This document shows, piece after piece, positions 42,984 to 52,359 of a stretch of 64,000 nt of DNA. Within the stretch, counting starts at the first letter, position 1, and every line of letters begins with the position of its first letter. Both the position numbers and the translations under genes were made by a program. The notes under the pieces were generated by a model. That model did not search any database and was not told the DNA's origin. It was given only the letters and a program-made list of their open reading frames with translations. Source of the stretch: CAWKPF01 sp963851415 (GTDB lineage Bacteria > Acidobacteriota > Thermoanaerobaculia > Multivoradales > Multivoraceae); contig CAWKPF010000003.1 of NCBI GenBank assembly GCA_963851415.1, forward strand, positions 806,001-870,000. Reading direction: 5' to 3'.

Positions 42984-43763
42984 ATGAATCGCCAAGAAGT
43001 CGCGCCTGATGCCCGCCGGCGAGTCTTGCCGTCGACCCTCGGTCTGCTGCTCTTCCTCGGTGCGAGCGCCGCGGTGACTGCCCAGGCAGCGGCGGAGCTC
43101 GAGAACCGCTTCTCCCGGGCTCGGGCCCTCGAGGCTGCCGGTCGAGTCGCCCAGGCCCTGGCCGCCTACGACGCATTGGTCGAGCTCGCGCCGAACGACT
43201 GGCGCCTGTTGGTGGCGCGCGGCGGAGCGCGCTTTCGCACGGGGGACGTCGCCGGCTCGATTGTCGACTTCGATCGGGTGATCGAGCTGGAGCCGACCCA
43301 GGAGCCCTACCTATGGCAGCGAGGAATCTCGCTCTACTATGCGAGGCGATTCGAGGACTGCGCTCGCCAGTTCGAGCTGCACCGGACGGTGAATCCGGCA
43401 GACGTCGAGAATGCGGCCTGGCACTTTCTCTGCCAGGTCGGTGCATCGTCGGTCGACCTGGCTCGCGAGATGATTCTGCCCGTGGGCAGAGACGCTCGAC
43501 CTCCGATGATGGAGGTCTACGAATTGTTCTCCGGCAGGGCCAGCGTGGATTTCGTGCTCGCCGCGGCGGCTGGGGTCGAAGAGTCGCGTCGCGAGTGGGC
43601 CGAGTTCTACGCCTGGCTCTACATCGGGCTCTACTTCGAGGCGGTCGGGCTTCCGCAGCGGGCACTCGAAGAGATCGAAAAGGCCGTGGCCCTGGAGCTC
43701 GAGGGCTACATGCCCGACGTCGCCCGGGTGCACCTGCAGCAGCGCAGGCCTGCTGCGAACTAG
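42984..43763 (+). CDS. Secreted TPR-repeat protein (NlpI-like)
   Basis: A 259-residue exported protein. The signal peptide spans about residues 14-35 (PSTLGLLLFLGASAAVTAQA). Three TPR-like units follow: RALEAAGRVAQALAAYDALV, the GARFRTGDVAGSIVDFDRVI unit, and a third around ISLYYARRFEDCARQFELHR. The pattern resembles NlpI-type adaptors, but there is no lipobox. Start ATG 42984 is 21 bp after the glycyl radical enzyme stop, so it could be read through from that operon although no functional link is apparent. Confidence 0.8.
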   Translation: MNRQEVAPDARRRVLPSTLGLLLFLGASAAVTAQAAAELENRFSRARALEAAGRVAQALAAYDALVELAPNDWRLLVARGGARFRTGDVAGSIVDFDRVIELEPTQEPYLWQRGISLYYARRFEDCARQFELHRTVNPADVENAAWHFLCQVGASSVDLAREMILPVGRDARPPMMEVYELFSGRASVDFVLAAAAGVEESRREWAEFYAWLYIGLYFEAVGLPQRALEEIEKAVALELEGYMPDVARVHLQQRRPAAN

Positions 43764-43840
43764 GCCCCGACCGGGTCGAAGAGGGTATCTCGGAGCGTCG
43801 TCCGCCGGGCTGGCGGTCCCCGCTGAGAGGCCCTGTGGGG

Positions 43841-45502
43841 CTACTCGCAGCGCAAGGACCGAACGGGGTCCATCCTGGCCGCCCGGCGGGCCGGGAGGTA
43901 GCTGGAGAGCAGCGCAGCGCCGGCCAGGGTCGCGCCCGCAGCCAGGAGCGTGGCCGGGTCGAAGGGCTTCAGTCCGAACAGGAGACTCGACGCGAAGCGA
44001 GCCAGGATCAGTGCGGCGGGGAGGCCAACTATCATGCCGACGCCGACCAGCCGAAACGCGTCTCGCAGGATCAAACGGACGATCTCTTCGCTCCGCGCCC
44101 CGACCGCGATCCGCAGCCCGATCTCGCGCGACCGCCGGGTCACCGAATAGGCCAGAACGGCGTACAGACCCAGGGTGGCCAGCACGAGGGCGAGCCCTCC
44201 GAACAGCGCGCTGAGCCGTCCGATCAGGCGCTCCCGGGACAGGGAGCGGTCGATCTGCGCCGGCAGCGTGCGCAGGTCGAGGACGGGAAGCCGGGGCTCG
44301 GCCGCCGTGAGGGCGGTGCGCAGCCGCTCGGCGACCCGCGAAGGGTCTCCGGTGGTTCGGACCGACAGGGCTTTCAGGTAGACGTCCTCCTGCGCCACGG
44401 GACGGTAGAGCATCGGTCCCGGCTCCTCCCGCAGATCGTGATACTTGGCGTCGGCGACCACGCCCACGATCTCGATGTCCCGGCTGTTCTCCCAGCTGGC
44501 GAATCCGAAACGGCGTCCGATCGGGTCGGCGTCGCCGTAGAAGCGCTCGACGAAGGCCTGACTCACGATGGCGACATCGGGCGACTCCAGTCGATCGGCA
44601 GTGGAGAAGCGGCGTCCTCGCAGCAGAAGGATGCCCAGCGTCTCGAAGTAGTCTCCGTCGATCAGGTCGCCGCGCACCATCAGCTGGTCGCGCTCGAGCT
44701 CGACACCCTCGGGGAAGGCCCGGGTGCGCCAGGTGAACCCGGTGAAGAGGCCATAGGTAGAGAGGCTGGCGCTGCGGACCTCGGGCAGGCCCGTGGCGGT
44801 GTCGACCAGATGACGGTAGAGGGCATGCAGCTCTTCGGGTTCGTAGCCGCCGCCGGCCGGGTCGATCTGGGCGAACAACACGGATGCGGTTTCGAGGCCG
44901 GGGTCGACGCGGCGGAGATTGTCGAGACTGCGCAGGAACAGCCCGGCCGCGATCAGCAGCGTCAGGCACAGCGCCACCTGGATCACGACCAACCAGGATC
45001 CGAGGGAGCGCAGGGTCGGTCGCTGGGTGCTGAGGCCCCGCTGTCGCACCGCCGTGGCGAGACCGGCACCACTGGCCCGCAGCGCCGGCGCCAGACCGAA
45101 GAGCAGGACGGTCGCCAGGCTCACCGCCGTGGTGAAGCCGACGAGGCGCAGGTCGAGGCCGGCCTCGAGAAAGCTGTCCGTTTCTCCCACGGCGACCAGG
45201 TCGAGCAGCGAGCGCACCCCGTAGGTCGCCAGGAGCAATCCGAAGGCTCCACCGAGCAGGGCCAGGATCGATCCTTCGGTGAGCAGTTGCCGAACCAGGC
45301 GCGTGCGGCCCGCTCCCAGCGCGACCCGCGTCGTGAGCTCGTCGCCCCGGGCGGAGGCACGCGACAGGAGGAGATTGGCCACGTTGGCGCAGGAGATCAG
45401 CAGCACGATGGTGACCACCGCCATCAGCAGGCATACCGGTCGTGCGTAGGTCCCGCGCAGCTGCGAGGGGCCTCTCGAGAGTGGCTGCAAGGCCAGCTTC
45501 AT
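43841..45502 (-). CDS. ADOP-type ABC permease, C-terminal part (frameshifted)
   Basis: The second part of an acidobacterial duplicated orphan permease, 553 residues from ATG 45502. It contains the end of the first FtsX-like unit (VCLLMAVVTIVLLISCANVA, then LLSRASARGDELTTRVALGA), the second periplasmic MacB-like domain, and the final FtsX unit (SVTRRSREIGLRIAVGARSE) ending with RAARMDPVRSLRCE. Sensible sequence continues in this frame upstream of the ATG (TPAPDIDLDAMKLAL), where the N-terminal part switches frame, so both belong to one gene. The family lacks its own ATPase and usually follows a PadR gene, as here. Confidence 0.8.
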   Translation of the reverse strand: MKLALQPLSRGPSQLRGTYARPVCLLMAVVTIVLLISCANVANLLLSRASARGDELTTRVALGAGRTRLVRQLLTEGSILALLGGAFGLLLATYGVRSLLDLVAVGETDSFLEAGLDLRLVGFTTAVSLATVLLFGLAPALRASGAGLATAVRQRGLSTQRPTLRSLGSWLVVIQVALCLTLLIAAGLFLRSLDNLRRVDPGLETASVLFAQIDPAGGGYEPEELHALYRHLVDTATGLPEVRSASLSTYGLFTGFTWRTRAFPEGVELERDQLMVRGDLIDGDYFETLGILLLRGRRFSTADRLESPDVAIVSQAFVERFYGDADPIGRRFGFASWENSRDIEIVGVVADAKYHDLREEPGPMLYRPVAQEDVYLKALSVRTTGDPSRVAERLRTALTAAEPRLPVLDLRTLPAQIDRSLSRERLIGRLSALFGGLALVLATLGLYAVLAYSVTRRSREIGLRIAVGARSEEIVRLILRDAFRLVGVGMIVGLPAALILARFASSLLFGLKPFDPATLLAAGATLAGAALLSSYLPARRAARMDPVRSLRCE

Positions 45503-45529
45503 CGCGTCGAGGTCGATGTCCGGTGCAGG

Positions 45530-46544
45530 GGTCCCTCCCCAGTCTAGCGAGCGTCTGTTGGCGGAAGAGTCGGGTGAGCTCCTGCTGTGCTGTCGCGGGC
45601 GAGGTCGCCGGGAGCGAGCGACCGATCACCCGCAGCCATCGGACGTCGGTGCGCTGGGCTCTGGATTCCTCGTGCAGCACGCGAGAGTGGTGCACCTGCG
45701 GGATCCAGGCCTGGGTGTCGAGGCCGTGGATCAGCCCCCGGAAACCGGGAGGAGCGACACCTACGACGACGAAGGCGATGCCACTGGCCTCGACCGTTCG
45801 CCCCACGATGTCGGCATCGCCCCCGAACAGGCTCTGCCAGGCGGAATGGGAGAGCACCAGGACGGGCTCGGTGGAGATCTCGTCGTCGGAGGGCACCAGG
45901 ACGCGTCCGTGGGCGGCTCCGACTCCGAGCAGCTGGAAGAAGTTGCCGCTGACCAGGCGTGCGTCGAGACGCTCGGGCCCGACGTCGCCGTGTCGGTAGA
46001 TCGGGCTGATGTAGCTGCAGAGGGCGGCCAGGTCCTCGAAGGACTCCTGGTTCTCGCGCAGCGTCTCGAACATCGGTACCGAGAGCAGCGAAGGGTGAGG
46101 CTCCTGACCGGTGGCGACACCCGAGCCGTTCCGGTCGCCGATGAAGTAGATCTCCTCAGGGCGCTCGACTGCCGGCACTCGGAGCAGCAAGGCGTCGAGC
46201 AGCGAGAAGACGGCGCTGTTCGCTCCGATTCCCAGTGCCAGGGTCAGCACCACTGCCGAGGTGAACAGGGGGTTTCGAGTCAGCCAGCGGATCGCATAGC
46301 CGCTGTCCTGGGTCAGCTCGTCGAGTCGGCTCGCGAGCCACGGCGAGCGACTCTCTTCGCGGGTCGCGGTGACGTTGCCGAAGGCCAGGCGGGCCTGGCG
46401 CTCGGCCTCTTCTCGGCTCATTCCGGCGGCCCGGTTGTCTCGAATGCGCATCTCGAGATGGAATTGGAGCTCCTCGTCGAGCTCCTGCTCGAAACGGCGA
46501 CGATGAAAGAGTGACGAGATCTGGGAGCGGAAGCGGTGCAACAT
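45530..46544 (-). CDS. ADOP-type ABC permease, N-terminal part (frameshifted)
   Basis: The first part of the same permease. It starts at ATG 46544 with the permease prefix domain (FEQELDEELQFHLEMRIRDN, then MSREEAERQARLAFGN), a membrane helix (TSAVVLTLALGIGANSAVFS) and the first MacB-like periplasmic domain. Family sequence ends at LFRQQTLARLG near 45537; the frame then reads Arg-rich noise, while the correct continuation lies one base away. The locus 43841-46544 has one base more than a multiple of three. The suspect region is CTGGGGAGGGACCCC, which is homopolymer-rich, so a sequencing error is as likely as a real mutation. Confidence 0.78.
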
Positions 46545-46593
46545 GGGAGGTCCCGGGTTCGCGAAGGGGCGGGTGGCGTGCGGCTCAGGGCGG

Positions 46594-46929
46594 TCAAGCG
46601 GGTTGGATCACGCGGGCGATGGCGTCGGCCATACGCAGGTAGTCGGCGAGCGATTGCTCGAGCTGGCGCTCTCCGGCTGTTGTGAGCCGGTAGTAGCGAG
46701 CCCGACGACCGGTCTCCGAGCGCTGCCACTCCGGCTCCAGGAAGCCCCGCGCCGTCAGGCGCTGGAGTGCGGGATAGAGAGAGCCCTCTCCGACTCGGAG
46801 AAGGTCCCGGGAGCGCAGCTGGATGCGCTGGGCGATGCCGTACCCGTGCAGCGGCTGGTGGCTCAGCGTCTGGAGAATCAGCAGGTCCAGCGTTCCGGGG
46901 AGCAGGGGGGCGGATTTCGATCGTGCCAT
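46594..46929 (-). CDS. PadR family transcriptional regulator
   Basis: A 111-residue winged-helix regulator. The PadR signature is clear: PGTLDLLILQTLSHQPLHGY, then GEGSLYPALQRLTARGFLEP and RRARYYRLTTAGERQL. The start ATG 46929 (MARSKSAPLL) is preferred over an upstream start at 46965. It lies 49 bp upstream of the ADOP permease on the same strand, the usual arrangement in Acidobacteriota, and probably represses that operon. The ligand is unknown. Confidence 0.93.
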   Translation of the reverse strand: MARSKSAPLLPGTLDLLILQTLSHQPLHGYGIAQRIQLRSRDLLRVGEGSLYPALQRLTARGFLEPEWQRSETGRRARYYRLTTAGERQLEQSLADYLRMADAIARVIQPA

Positions 46930-47010
46930 CGGTGGAGTTCCTCTCGGCGTCGACAGTCGATACATCGGCTATCTACGGGTAAGGCACCGGCAGGTTGCAG
47001 AGAAATCTGT

Positions 47011-47049
47011 GAGCAAAAGAAAAGGGACGCGGCGTGTGCCGCGTCCCTT
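47011..47049 (-). terminator. Rho-independent terminator of the multiheme cytochrome gene
   Basis: A perfect 12-bp stem AAGGGACGCGGC/GCCGCGTCCCTT (47022-47033 and 47038-47049) with a 4-nt loop. Read on the minus strand it is followed by TTTTCTTTTGC, 78 nt past the cytochrome stop. Confidence 0.88.
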
Positions 47050-47126
47050 CGCTGTTCCTGAGGTGTTCCGATGAGCCCGTCTCGCGGGTCAGGGGTCCTC
47101 CTCAGGAGACCTTCTGCGCTGCCCGT

Positions 47127-49793
47127 TCAGGGGCAGGTCGCGAAGGCCATGGTATCGGTGACAGCGTCAGCGGGCTGTCCCAGTGGGTTGTTGTAGCTCT
47201 TCGTTGCGTCGTGCAGGGTATCTCTGACCGTCACGTTGAACTCGACGTTCGTGGTGGCGGCGAAGAACACCCAGTAGTTGTTGTTCAGCGAGCAACCGTC
47301 GACCACCTTGAGCAGGAACTCGAGGTTTTCGGGGTTGTTGAAGTAGAAGATGCCGGAGTCTGCGGTGCGCAGGTTCGACACCGTGGCGGGCGCGAAGTTC
47401 GGGAAGCCCTGGTTCGGGTTCCGCCACTCGATCTTGACCTCGAAGCGGCTCTGCTTGAGGCAGATGGTGTTGGCATCCTCGGTGCACGGCTGGGCCTCGC
47501 CTCCCAGGGCCGCAATCGAGTTGTCGATCACGTCTCCTGCGAAGCTGGGGTTGTGCACGCCGTGGCTGCCGTCCGCCTCGATCAGGAAGTAGTTCCAGCC
47601 GGCCTTGAGGAGCTCGTCTGAAGCGACGTCCGTCAGGGGCTGAGGTGCCCCCGGTCCCGAGGTGGGCGGATTCACGGTGATCGAGCTGAGCGAGCTCAGC
47701 CCGGTCTCGCTGCTGTCGGCCAGGACGACGTTCAGAGCCTGACGTCCCCGACTCTCACCGAGCTCGATCTCGGTGTAGTCCATCGTGCTGGTGAGGAGGA
47801 CGTCCTCGCCGAACGCGATCGAACCGCCACCGTCGAAGACCTGCTCGAACAGATCGTTGTAGCCGTTGAGAATCGCCGAGTGCAGCATCGACAGATTCGC
47901 CGTGATCGGCCCCTGGATGATGTCGGCGAAGTTGTCACCGGCACCCTCGTGGCACTCCGAGCAGATCGTCTTGTCGGCGTAGAACGTGTGGTTCGTCCCC
48001 GACTGGTTGTACGAGATGTCGGCGGGCGGAGGAGTCGCCTGCATGTGGCAGCTCGCGCAGGTATCTTCCACCAGCCCACTGTCGTCCCGGTTGGAGTGCG
48101 CGCCTCGGATTCCGACCGGGGTGAGATAGGCGTTCTGGCCCATGATCACGTCGGTCTGAGCGCCCGGATGCGGTGCCCGATCCCTGTCGGTCGTGGCTGC
48201 CCAGTTGGACTCGTTGCGCAGGCCGCGACGCGTATTGTGGCAGGTCATGCAGATGGCGCCCGTGCCAACGTCGGTGGCGGTGAAGCCGGCGATGAGCTCT
48301 GGCGTGTCGCCCTGGATCCGAATGATCGCGTTGTTGTTGTCGCCCGAGATGGTGCCGATGTTGTGCGGATCGTGGCAGGTGACGCACGTCTGGGGATGGG
48401 TTTCCTCTGCGGTCCACGTGACCTCGACGTTCTCGATGTCACTCTGCTCCGGATCGTAGAGCGCCGGCAGCCAGGCCAGGAACCCGTTGACGGTGTGGCA
48501 GCGCGAGCAGCTTCCGCTCTCGCCCTCGTCGATCGCCAGCTCGTAGTTCGAGTGCGCACTGAGCTGCCATTGCTGGAACCGTCCGTGCCGGAGCGGCTCG
48601 CCGTGGCAGGTGGCGCAGGTGTCGGAGGCGAGGCTGACTCGGGGTGCACCTTCCTGACCCATGTGGGCATCGCTGTCCTGCGGGCCGTGGCAGTTCTCGC
48701 ACTGGATGTTGGCCAGCTGAGCGGTGTCCTCGTAGTCGGCCAGCGTCATGGTCCAGGCGTCGGGGTTTCCGGCATTGATCAGGCCGCTGTTCAGCCAGTC
48801 CATGTAGTCCGACTGGTCGTCGAGACCATTGTTGTCGACGTCGGGGTTGTAGCCGACGCTGTGGCACTCGAAGCACCCGGGACCCCAGTGGGTGTTCGTG
48901 TTCAGCATGTCGGTGAAGATCTCGGCGTGGCCGGTTTCCTTCCAGTCCGCGACGGTGTCTTCGTGGCAGGCGTTGCACGAGCCGCTCACTTCGGGCCGAC
49001 CGTTCTCGTCCTGACCCTCGATGATGCCCCGCCACTCACCGGCGTAGATGGTGAACTCGGCTACGCTCATGTCGGATTCGTCGGTCACCTGGAGGGTGTA
49101 CTCGCCGTCGACATCCGGAGTGAACTCGGGGTTGCGCGTCGTGGCGTCGCTCAGTACGGCCGCCGAGCCGCCCGGGGCGAACAGCACCCAGTCGTAGCTT
49201 TCCTGGTCCTTGCCGTTGAGCAGCAGGTGGTGCCCGATGGCGACGTTGTTGATTCCCGCCTGCACCTTCCAGGGTAGCTCGGCGATGACCTCGACGTGCC
49301 CCGTGGCGTTGCCGGAGGCGGTCGTGACCGTGAGCTCGAGCTCGACCATGCCGCCGTGCTCCAGCGCGAAGTGGTTGATGCCGAGGACCTGGAAGCGACT
49401 CTGGATCCCAGCGTGGAATTCACCTTCGGGAATCTCGATGTTGGGCGGAAGGTCCGCCTCGTCGATCGGCGGGGAGTCGATGGCCTCGAGGAGGTTGGCC
49501 TTGAAGGCGCTCAGGCCGGGCAGGCCGACCGTTACCGTCATGCTGCTGGTGTTGCTGAGGTTGGCTGCGGGTCCACCGACTTGCGACCAGCTGTAGCTGG
49601 ACACGTTCACCGGGTTGCCGTCGCCGTCGGTGACGTCGGCCTGAACCATGACCGTGCCGCCGGGGACGGCGTTACCGGTCACGATCCCATCGATGTTGAC
49701 ATCTTGAGCCTGTGCAGTGCCGACGAGACATAGCAGCAGGAAAGGCAGGAACAACATCCCCCCTGAAAATGATCTCCCTCTCACGTCCTTCAT
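47127..49793 (-). CDS. Secreted nonaheme c-type cytochrome with PKD-like N-terminus
   Basis: An 888-residue exported electron-transfer protein. Signal peptide: MLFLPFLLLCLVGTAQA. Residues about 30-270 are beta-rich, PKD/Ig-like (SSYSWSQVGGPAANLSNTSS). Nine CxxCH heme sites follow: CNACH, CFECH, CENCH, CATCH, CSRCH, CVTCH, CMTCH, CASCH and CSECH. The last 110 residues (SRFEVKIEWRNP to ITDT-like TDTMAFATCP) form a module found at the C-terminus of many secreted acidobacterial proteins. AAGGAG six bases before ATG 49793 sets the start. It is a likely periplasmic or surface redox protein; no quinol oxidase or porin partner is adjacent, and the acceptor is unknown. Confidence 0.92.
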   Translation of the reverse strand: MKDVRGRSFSGGMLFLPFLLLCLVGTAQAQDVNIDGIVTGNAVPGGTVMVQADVTDGDGNPVNVSSYSWSQVGGPAANLSNTSSMTVTVGLPGLSAFKANLLEAIDSPPIDEADLPPNIEIPEGEFHAGIQSRFQVLGINHFALEHGGMVELELTVTTASGNATGHVEVIAELPWKVQAGINNVAIGHHLLLNGKDQESYDWVLFAPGGSAAVLSDATTRNPEFTPDVDGEYTLQVTDESDMSVAEFTIYAGEWRGIIEGQDENGRPEVSGSCNACHEDTVADWKETGHAEIFTDMLNTNTHWGPGCFECHSVGYNPDVDNNGLDDQSDYMDWLNSGLINAGNPDAWTMTLADYEDTAQLANIQCENCHGPQDSDAHMGQEGAPRVSLASDTCATCHGEPLRHGRFQQWQLSAHSNYELAIDEGESGSCSRCHTVNGFLAWLPALYDPEQSDIENVEVTWTAEETHPQTCVTCHDPHNIGTISGDNNNAIIRIQGDTPELIAGFTATDVGTGAICMTCHNTRRGLRNESNWAATTDRDRAPHPGAQTDVIMGQNAYLTPVGIRGAHSNRDDSGLVEDTCASCHMQATPPPADISYNQSGTNHTFYADKTICSECHEGAGDNFADIIQGPITANLSMLHSAILNGYNDLFEQVFDGGGSIAFGEDVLLTSTMDYTEIELGESRGRQALNVVLADSSETGLSSLSSITVNPPTSGPGAPQPLTDVASDELLKAGWNYFLIEADGSHGVHNPSFAGDVIDNSIAALGGEAQPCTEDANTICLKQSRFEVKIEWRNPNQGFPNFAPATVSNLRTADSGIFYFNNPENLEFLLKVVDGCSLNNNYWVFFAATTNVEFNVTVRDTLHDATKSYNNPLGQPADAVTDTMAFATCP

Positions 49794-50293
49794 GTCGCTC
49801 TCCTTACCCTGTCCGGGTGTATGGCTAGCCGATCGCACCAGGCGGTCGGCTCGGGGTTTCTCGGCGATTCGTTGTTTCGACATCGGGTCCTCGATGACAG
49901 TTCTGTGATGTCTTTCCGGTGCCTAGTGTGCACGGTTCTGACCGCCGGGAAACGATACTGCCGGACGGTATCGGAGATTCCGCTCTGATGGGAGAAATCC
50001 CACCCCTCGGGGTAGGTCGAAAGAGGGGGGAGGATGGACTCGATGACGCGGCAGTGACAATTCCCCGGACGCTGCTCGCAGCCCTCGATGGCCGAGGGTC
50101 CCCGCTTCCGTAGATCAGGAAAAAGGATCGAGCGAGGCAGAACCACCGCAAACCCCCTCTCTTCGGGGATCTGGGCCGGCGGATTCCTCGTGAACTTCCG
50201 ATTGCGTGGCGTCGTCGGACCTCCTTCGAACCGACCGCATCTTGCGCGCCACCGAGCTCGTGTGGCAGTGTGCTCTTTGCCCTCTCAATCGCG
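49794..50293. other. Divergent intergenic region, cytochrome / ExeA-like gene
   Basis: This 500-bp region holds no convincing gene. Small inverted repeats are visible (TGGGAGAAATCCCA near 49988 and CACCCCTCGGGGTAG near 50009), possibly regulatory for the cytochrome, but no clear -35/-10 pair was seen. Confidence 0.45.
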
Positions 50294-51664
50294 ATGGGAG
50301 TGATCCCCGTGTCCGATCCAGAGCTGCCCGCTTGCGGGTACCTGAGTCATTTCCTCATGGTCCAGGCGCCCTTCGCTTCGCCGATCGATCCGAGCTCTCA
50401 GGGGGGCTTCTTCGCCGGAGCTGGAAGGGAATCGGCTCGCCGGGCGCTGGGGCACGGCGTGCGCGACCGACGCGGAGCCTCTCTCCTGGTGGGAGGAGTG
50501 GGCCACGGCAAGTCGAGTCTTCTCGATCGTCTCGCTCGCGACCTCGAGCCGAGCACGTTCGTCGTTCGGATCGACCAGCCCCCGAGCTCTCCCCAGGAGC
50601 TCGTGGCCTCGCTCCTGGAGGCGCTCGACGGCTCGCCTCCCACGCTCCACGCGCTGAATGATCTCCTCAGGCACCTCCAAGAGGAACTGGGGGGCGTCCT
50701 GGCGCGGGGCTTCTCGGTTGCGGTCCTGGTGGACGACGCGCAGGAGTGGGACGTCGGGGTCCTCGGCACGTGGGGACGGTTGCTCGATCTTCCGGCGCAC
50801 GTCCGGCAGGGGCTGCAGCTCGTGCTGGCTGGAACCCCGGAGCTGCTCGAGCGACTCGAGAGCGTGCGGTGTCGCGACCTGACCCGGCGACTCGGCGTAC
50901 GGCGAGAGCTGAGGCCGCTCCGGCGGGAGGAGACCCGCCGTTTCGTCGCCGAACGGCTCGAGATCGCCGGAGCTGATCCAGAGTTCTTCGAGGATGATGC
51001 TCACCACAGGGCCTATGACATTTCGGGCGGCGTTCTGGGCGAGATCTGCCGGGTCTGCGACGCGGCGCTGCGCAGCGCCCATCGCGCGGGCAGGCCATTC
51101 GTGAACGCGCAGGACTTCGAGTCCGTTTCCGATGCGAGCTCGCTCGCGGGCAGCATGGCGTCCCTCGAGGAGATCGAGCGCTCGGCGCCGAGGCAGAGAC
51201 GGTGGCTGGTCGCTGCCTCGGTCGGGGCGGTGGCTCTGGTCGTCGGCGGGCTGGTGGGCGGGTTGGTATCCCGTCGAGGGGAGTCGCCTCTCGACTCCGC
51301 TGTCGCAGCCGGAGCTCTAAAGCGAGAGCCACTGGCGGAGACGGGACCGGGTGGCTCCGGTCTCTCCGGTGGGAGCTCCGGCGCCGAAGACATCGCGGCC
51401 CGTTTCGCCTCCCTGGTTCGGGAGACCGAAGGCGGCGAGAGGGTCATTCGAGTCGTTCGGGGGGCGACCGTGTACGACCTCATGCTCGAAGTGTACGGGC
51501 GCTATTCCCTGGATCTCCTCGGCGCGGTGCGGCGCTCCAACCCCTGGCTGGAGGATGCGGACCTGATCCTCCCGGGGCAGTTGCTGCGCTTTCCACCGGA
51601 CCGCCGGCCCGACAGGATCGCCGGCGATTCCGAACGCAGCGACGGCCCGCGCAGCTCCTACTGA
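50294..51664 (+). CDS. ExeA-like AAA ATPase with membrane helix and LysM-like tail
   Basis: A 456-residue protein. The N-terminus (GYLSHFLMVQAPFASPIDPS) corresponds to the 'F.l...PF...pDp' start of ExeA/GspA-type ATPases of secretion systems. Walker A is GGVGHGKS at about 67-74 and Walker B is VAVLVDDAQE. One membrane helix lies near residue 300 (LVAASVGAVALVVGGLVGGL). The C-terminal 60 residues (VVRGATVYDLMLEVYGRYS, then NPWLEDADLILPGQLLRFP) resemble a LysM-type peptidoglycan-binding fold. Such ATPases help secretins cross the wall. The start is uncertain between ATG 50294 and GTG 50270 or 50300. It overlaps the convergent lipoprotein gene by 7 bp. Confidence 0.8.
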   Translation: MGVIPVSDPELPACGYLSHFLMVQAPFASPIDPSSQGGFFAGAGRESARRALGHGVRDRRGASLLVGGVGHGKSSLLDRLARDLEPSTFVVRIDQPPSSPQELVASLLEALDGSPPTLHALNDLLRHLQEELGGVLARGFSVAVLVDDAQEWDVGVLGTWGRLLDLPAHVRQGLQLVLAGTPELLERLESVRCRDLTRRLGVRRELRPLRREETRRFVAERLEIAGADPEFFEDDAHHRAYDISGGVLGEICRVCDAALRSAHRAGRPFVNAQDFESVSDASSLAGSMASLEEIERSAPRQRRWLVAASVGAVALVVGGLVGGLVSRRGESPLDSAVAAGALKREPLAETGPGGSGLSGGSSGAEDIAARFASLVRETEGGERVIRVVRGATVYDLMLEVYGRYSLDLLGAVRRSNPWLEDADLILPGQLLRFPPDRRPDRIAGDSERSDGPRSSY

Positions 51665-52359
51665 GAGCCTCCTCGACTGGTCGGCAGAGCCGAGGTGTGC
51701 GGCGAACGAGCGGCCAGCGTCTCGCGCGAGAGCGGGTGCGAGGACGGCTCTTCTTCGACGGCGACCTCCGTGTCCGGGGACTCCCACCCGGCATTTCCCG
51801 TCTCGTCCTTCGCGATCTGCATCGCGGCGGCAAGGGTGCGATCGAGTCTTCCTCGAAGCTGGACCAGAGTCAGCTCGTCGTTCTCCAACGCGACGACCAT
51901 GAAGCCGCGCAGGTGTCCCTTGCGCTCTTCGAACACGACCCAGGTGAAACTGTCGTCCTCGCGCAGCCGCGCGACGGTCTGCCAGCCTCGGTGCTCCATG
52001 GTCCTTTCGAAGGCCAACGGCCCGTCGATCAGAAGGTCGCCGTGAGTCTGGTAGGTTGCGATCTCGATTCGGTGAACGCCTTTCATGGAGTCGTGTATCG
52101 CACGGTCTTCCTCCTCGTCGCCGTCCAGCGCGAGTCCTGCGATTCCCTTGGCGAATCCCGTCGAGATTCGGCCCAGCTTGAGACCGAAGTCGCGCTCGAA
52201 GGTCGTGCCGGCGAGGTCCTCCTCGAGGGCATCCGCGACGCTGTTGAGTCGAGGAGTGGAGGTAAAGCACCCGGCGGTGACCAGGGCCAGGCAGGTCCCC
52301 AGTACGGGTGCGAGCGCCGAGCGACCGACCCGGGAGCGGTTCTTCACGGAACCGCTCAT
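51658..52359 (-). CDS. DUF4252-like lipoprotein
   Basis: A 233-residue lipoprotein: signal APVLGTCLALVTAGC with lipobox Cys about 31. The body (RIEIATYQT, then MEHRGWQTVARLREDDSFTW and FMVVALENDELTLVQLRGRL) resembles the DUF4252 pattern of its upstream neighbour, with an acidic disordered tail. ATG 52359 overlaps the previous stop as ATGA. It is the last gene of the sigma / anti-sigma operon. Function unknown. Confidence 0.78.
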   Translation of the reverse strand: MSGSVKNRSRVGRSALAPVLGTCLALVTAGCFTSTPRLNSVADALEEDLAGTTFERDFGLKLGRISTGFAKGIAGLALDGDEEEDRAIHDSMKGVHRIEIATYQTHGDLLIDGPLAFERTMEHRGWQTVARLREDDSFTWVVFEERKGHLRGFMVVALENDELTLVQLRGRLDRTLAAAMQIAKDETGNAGWESPDTEVAVEEEPSSHPLSRETLAARSPHTSALPTSRGGSQ

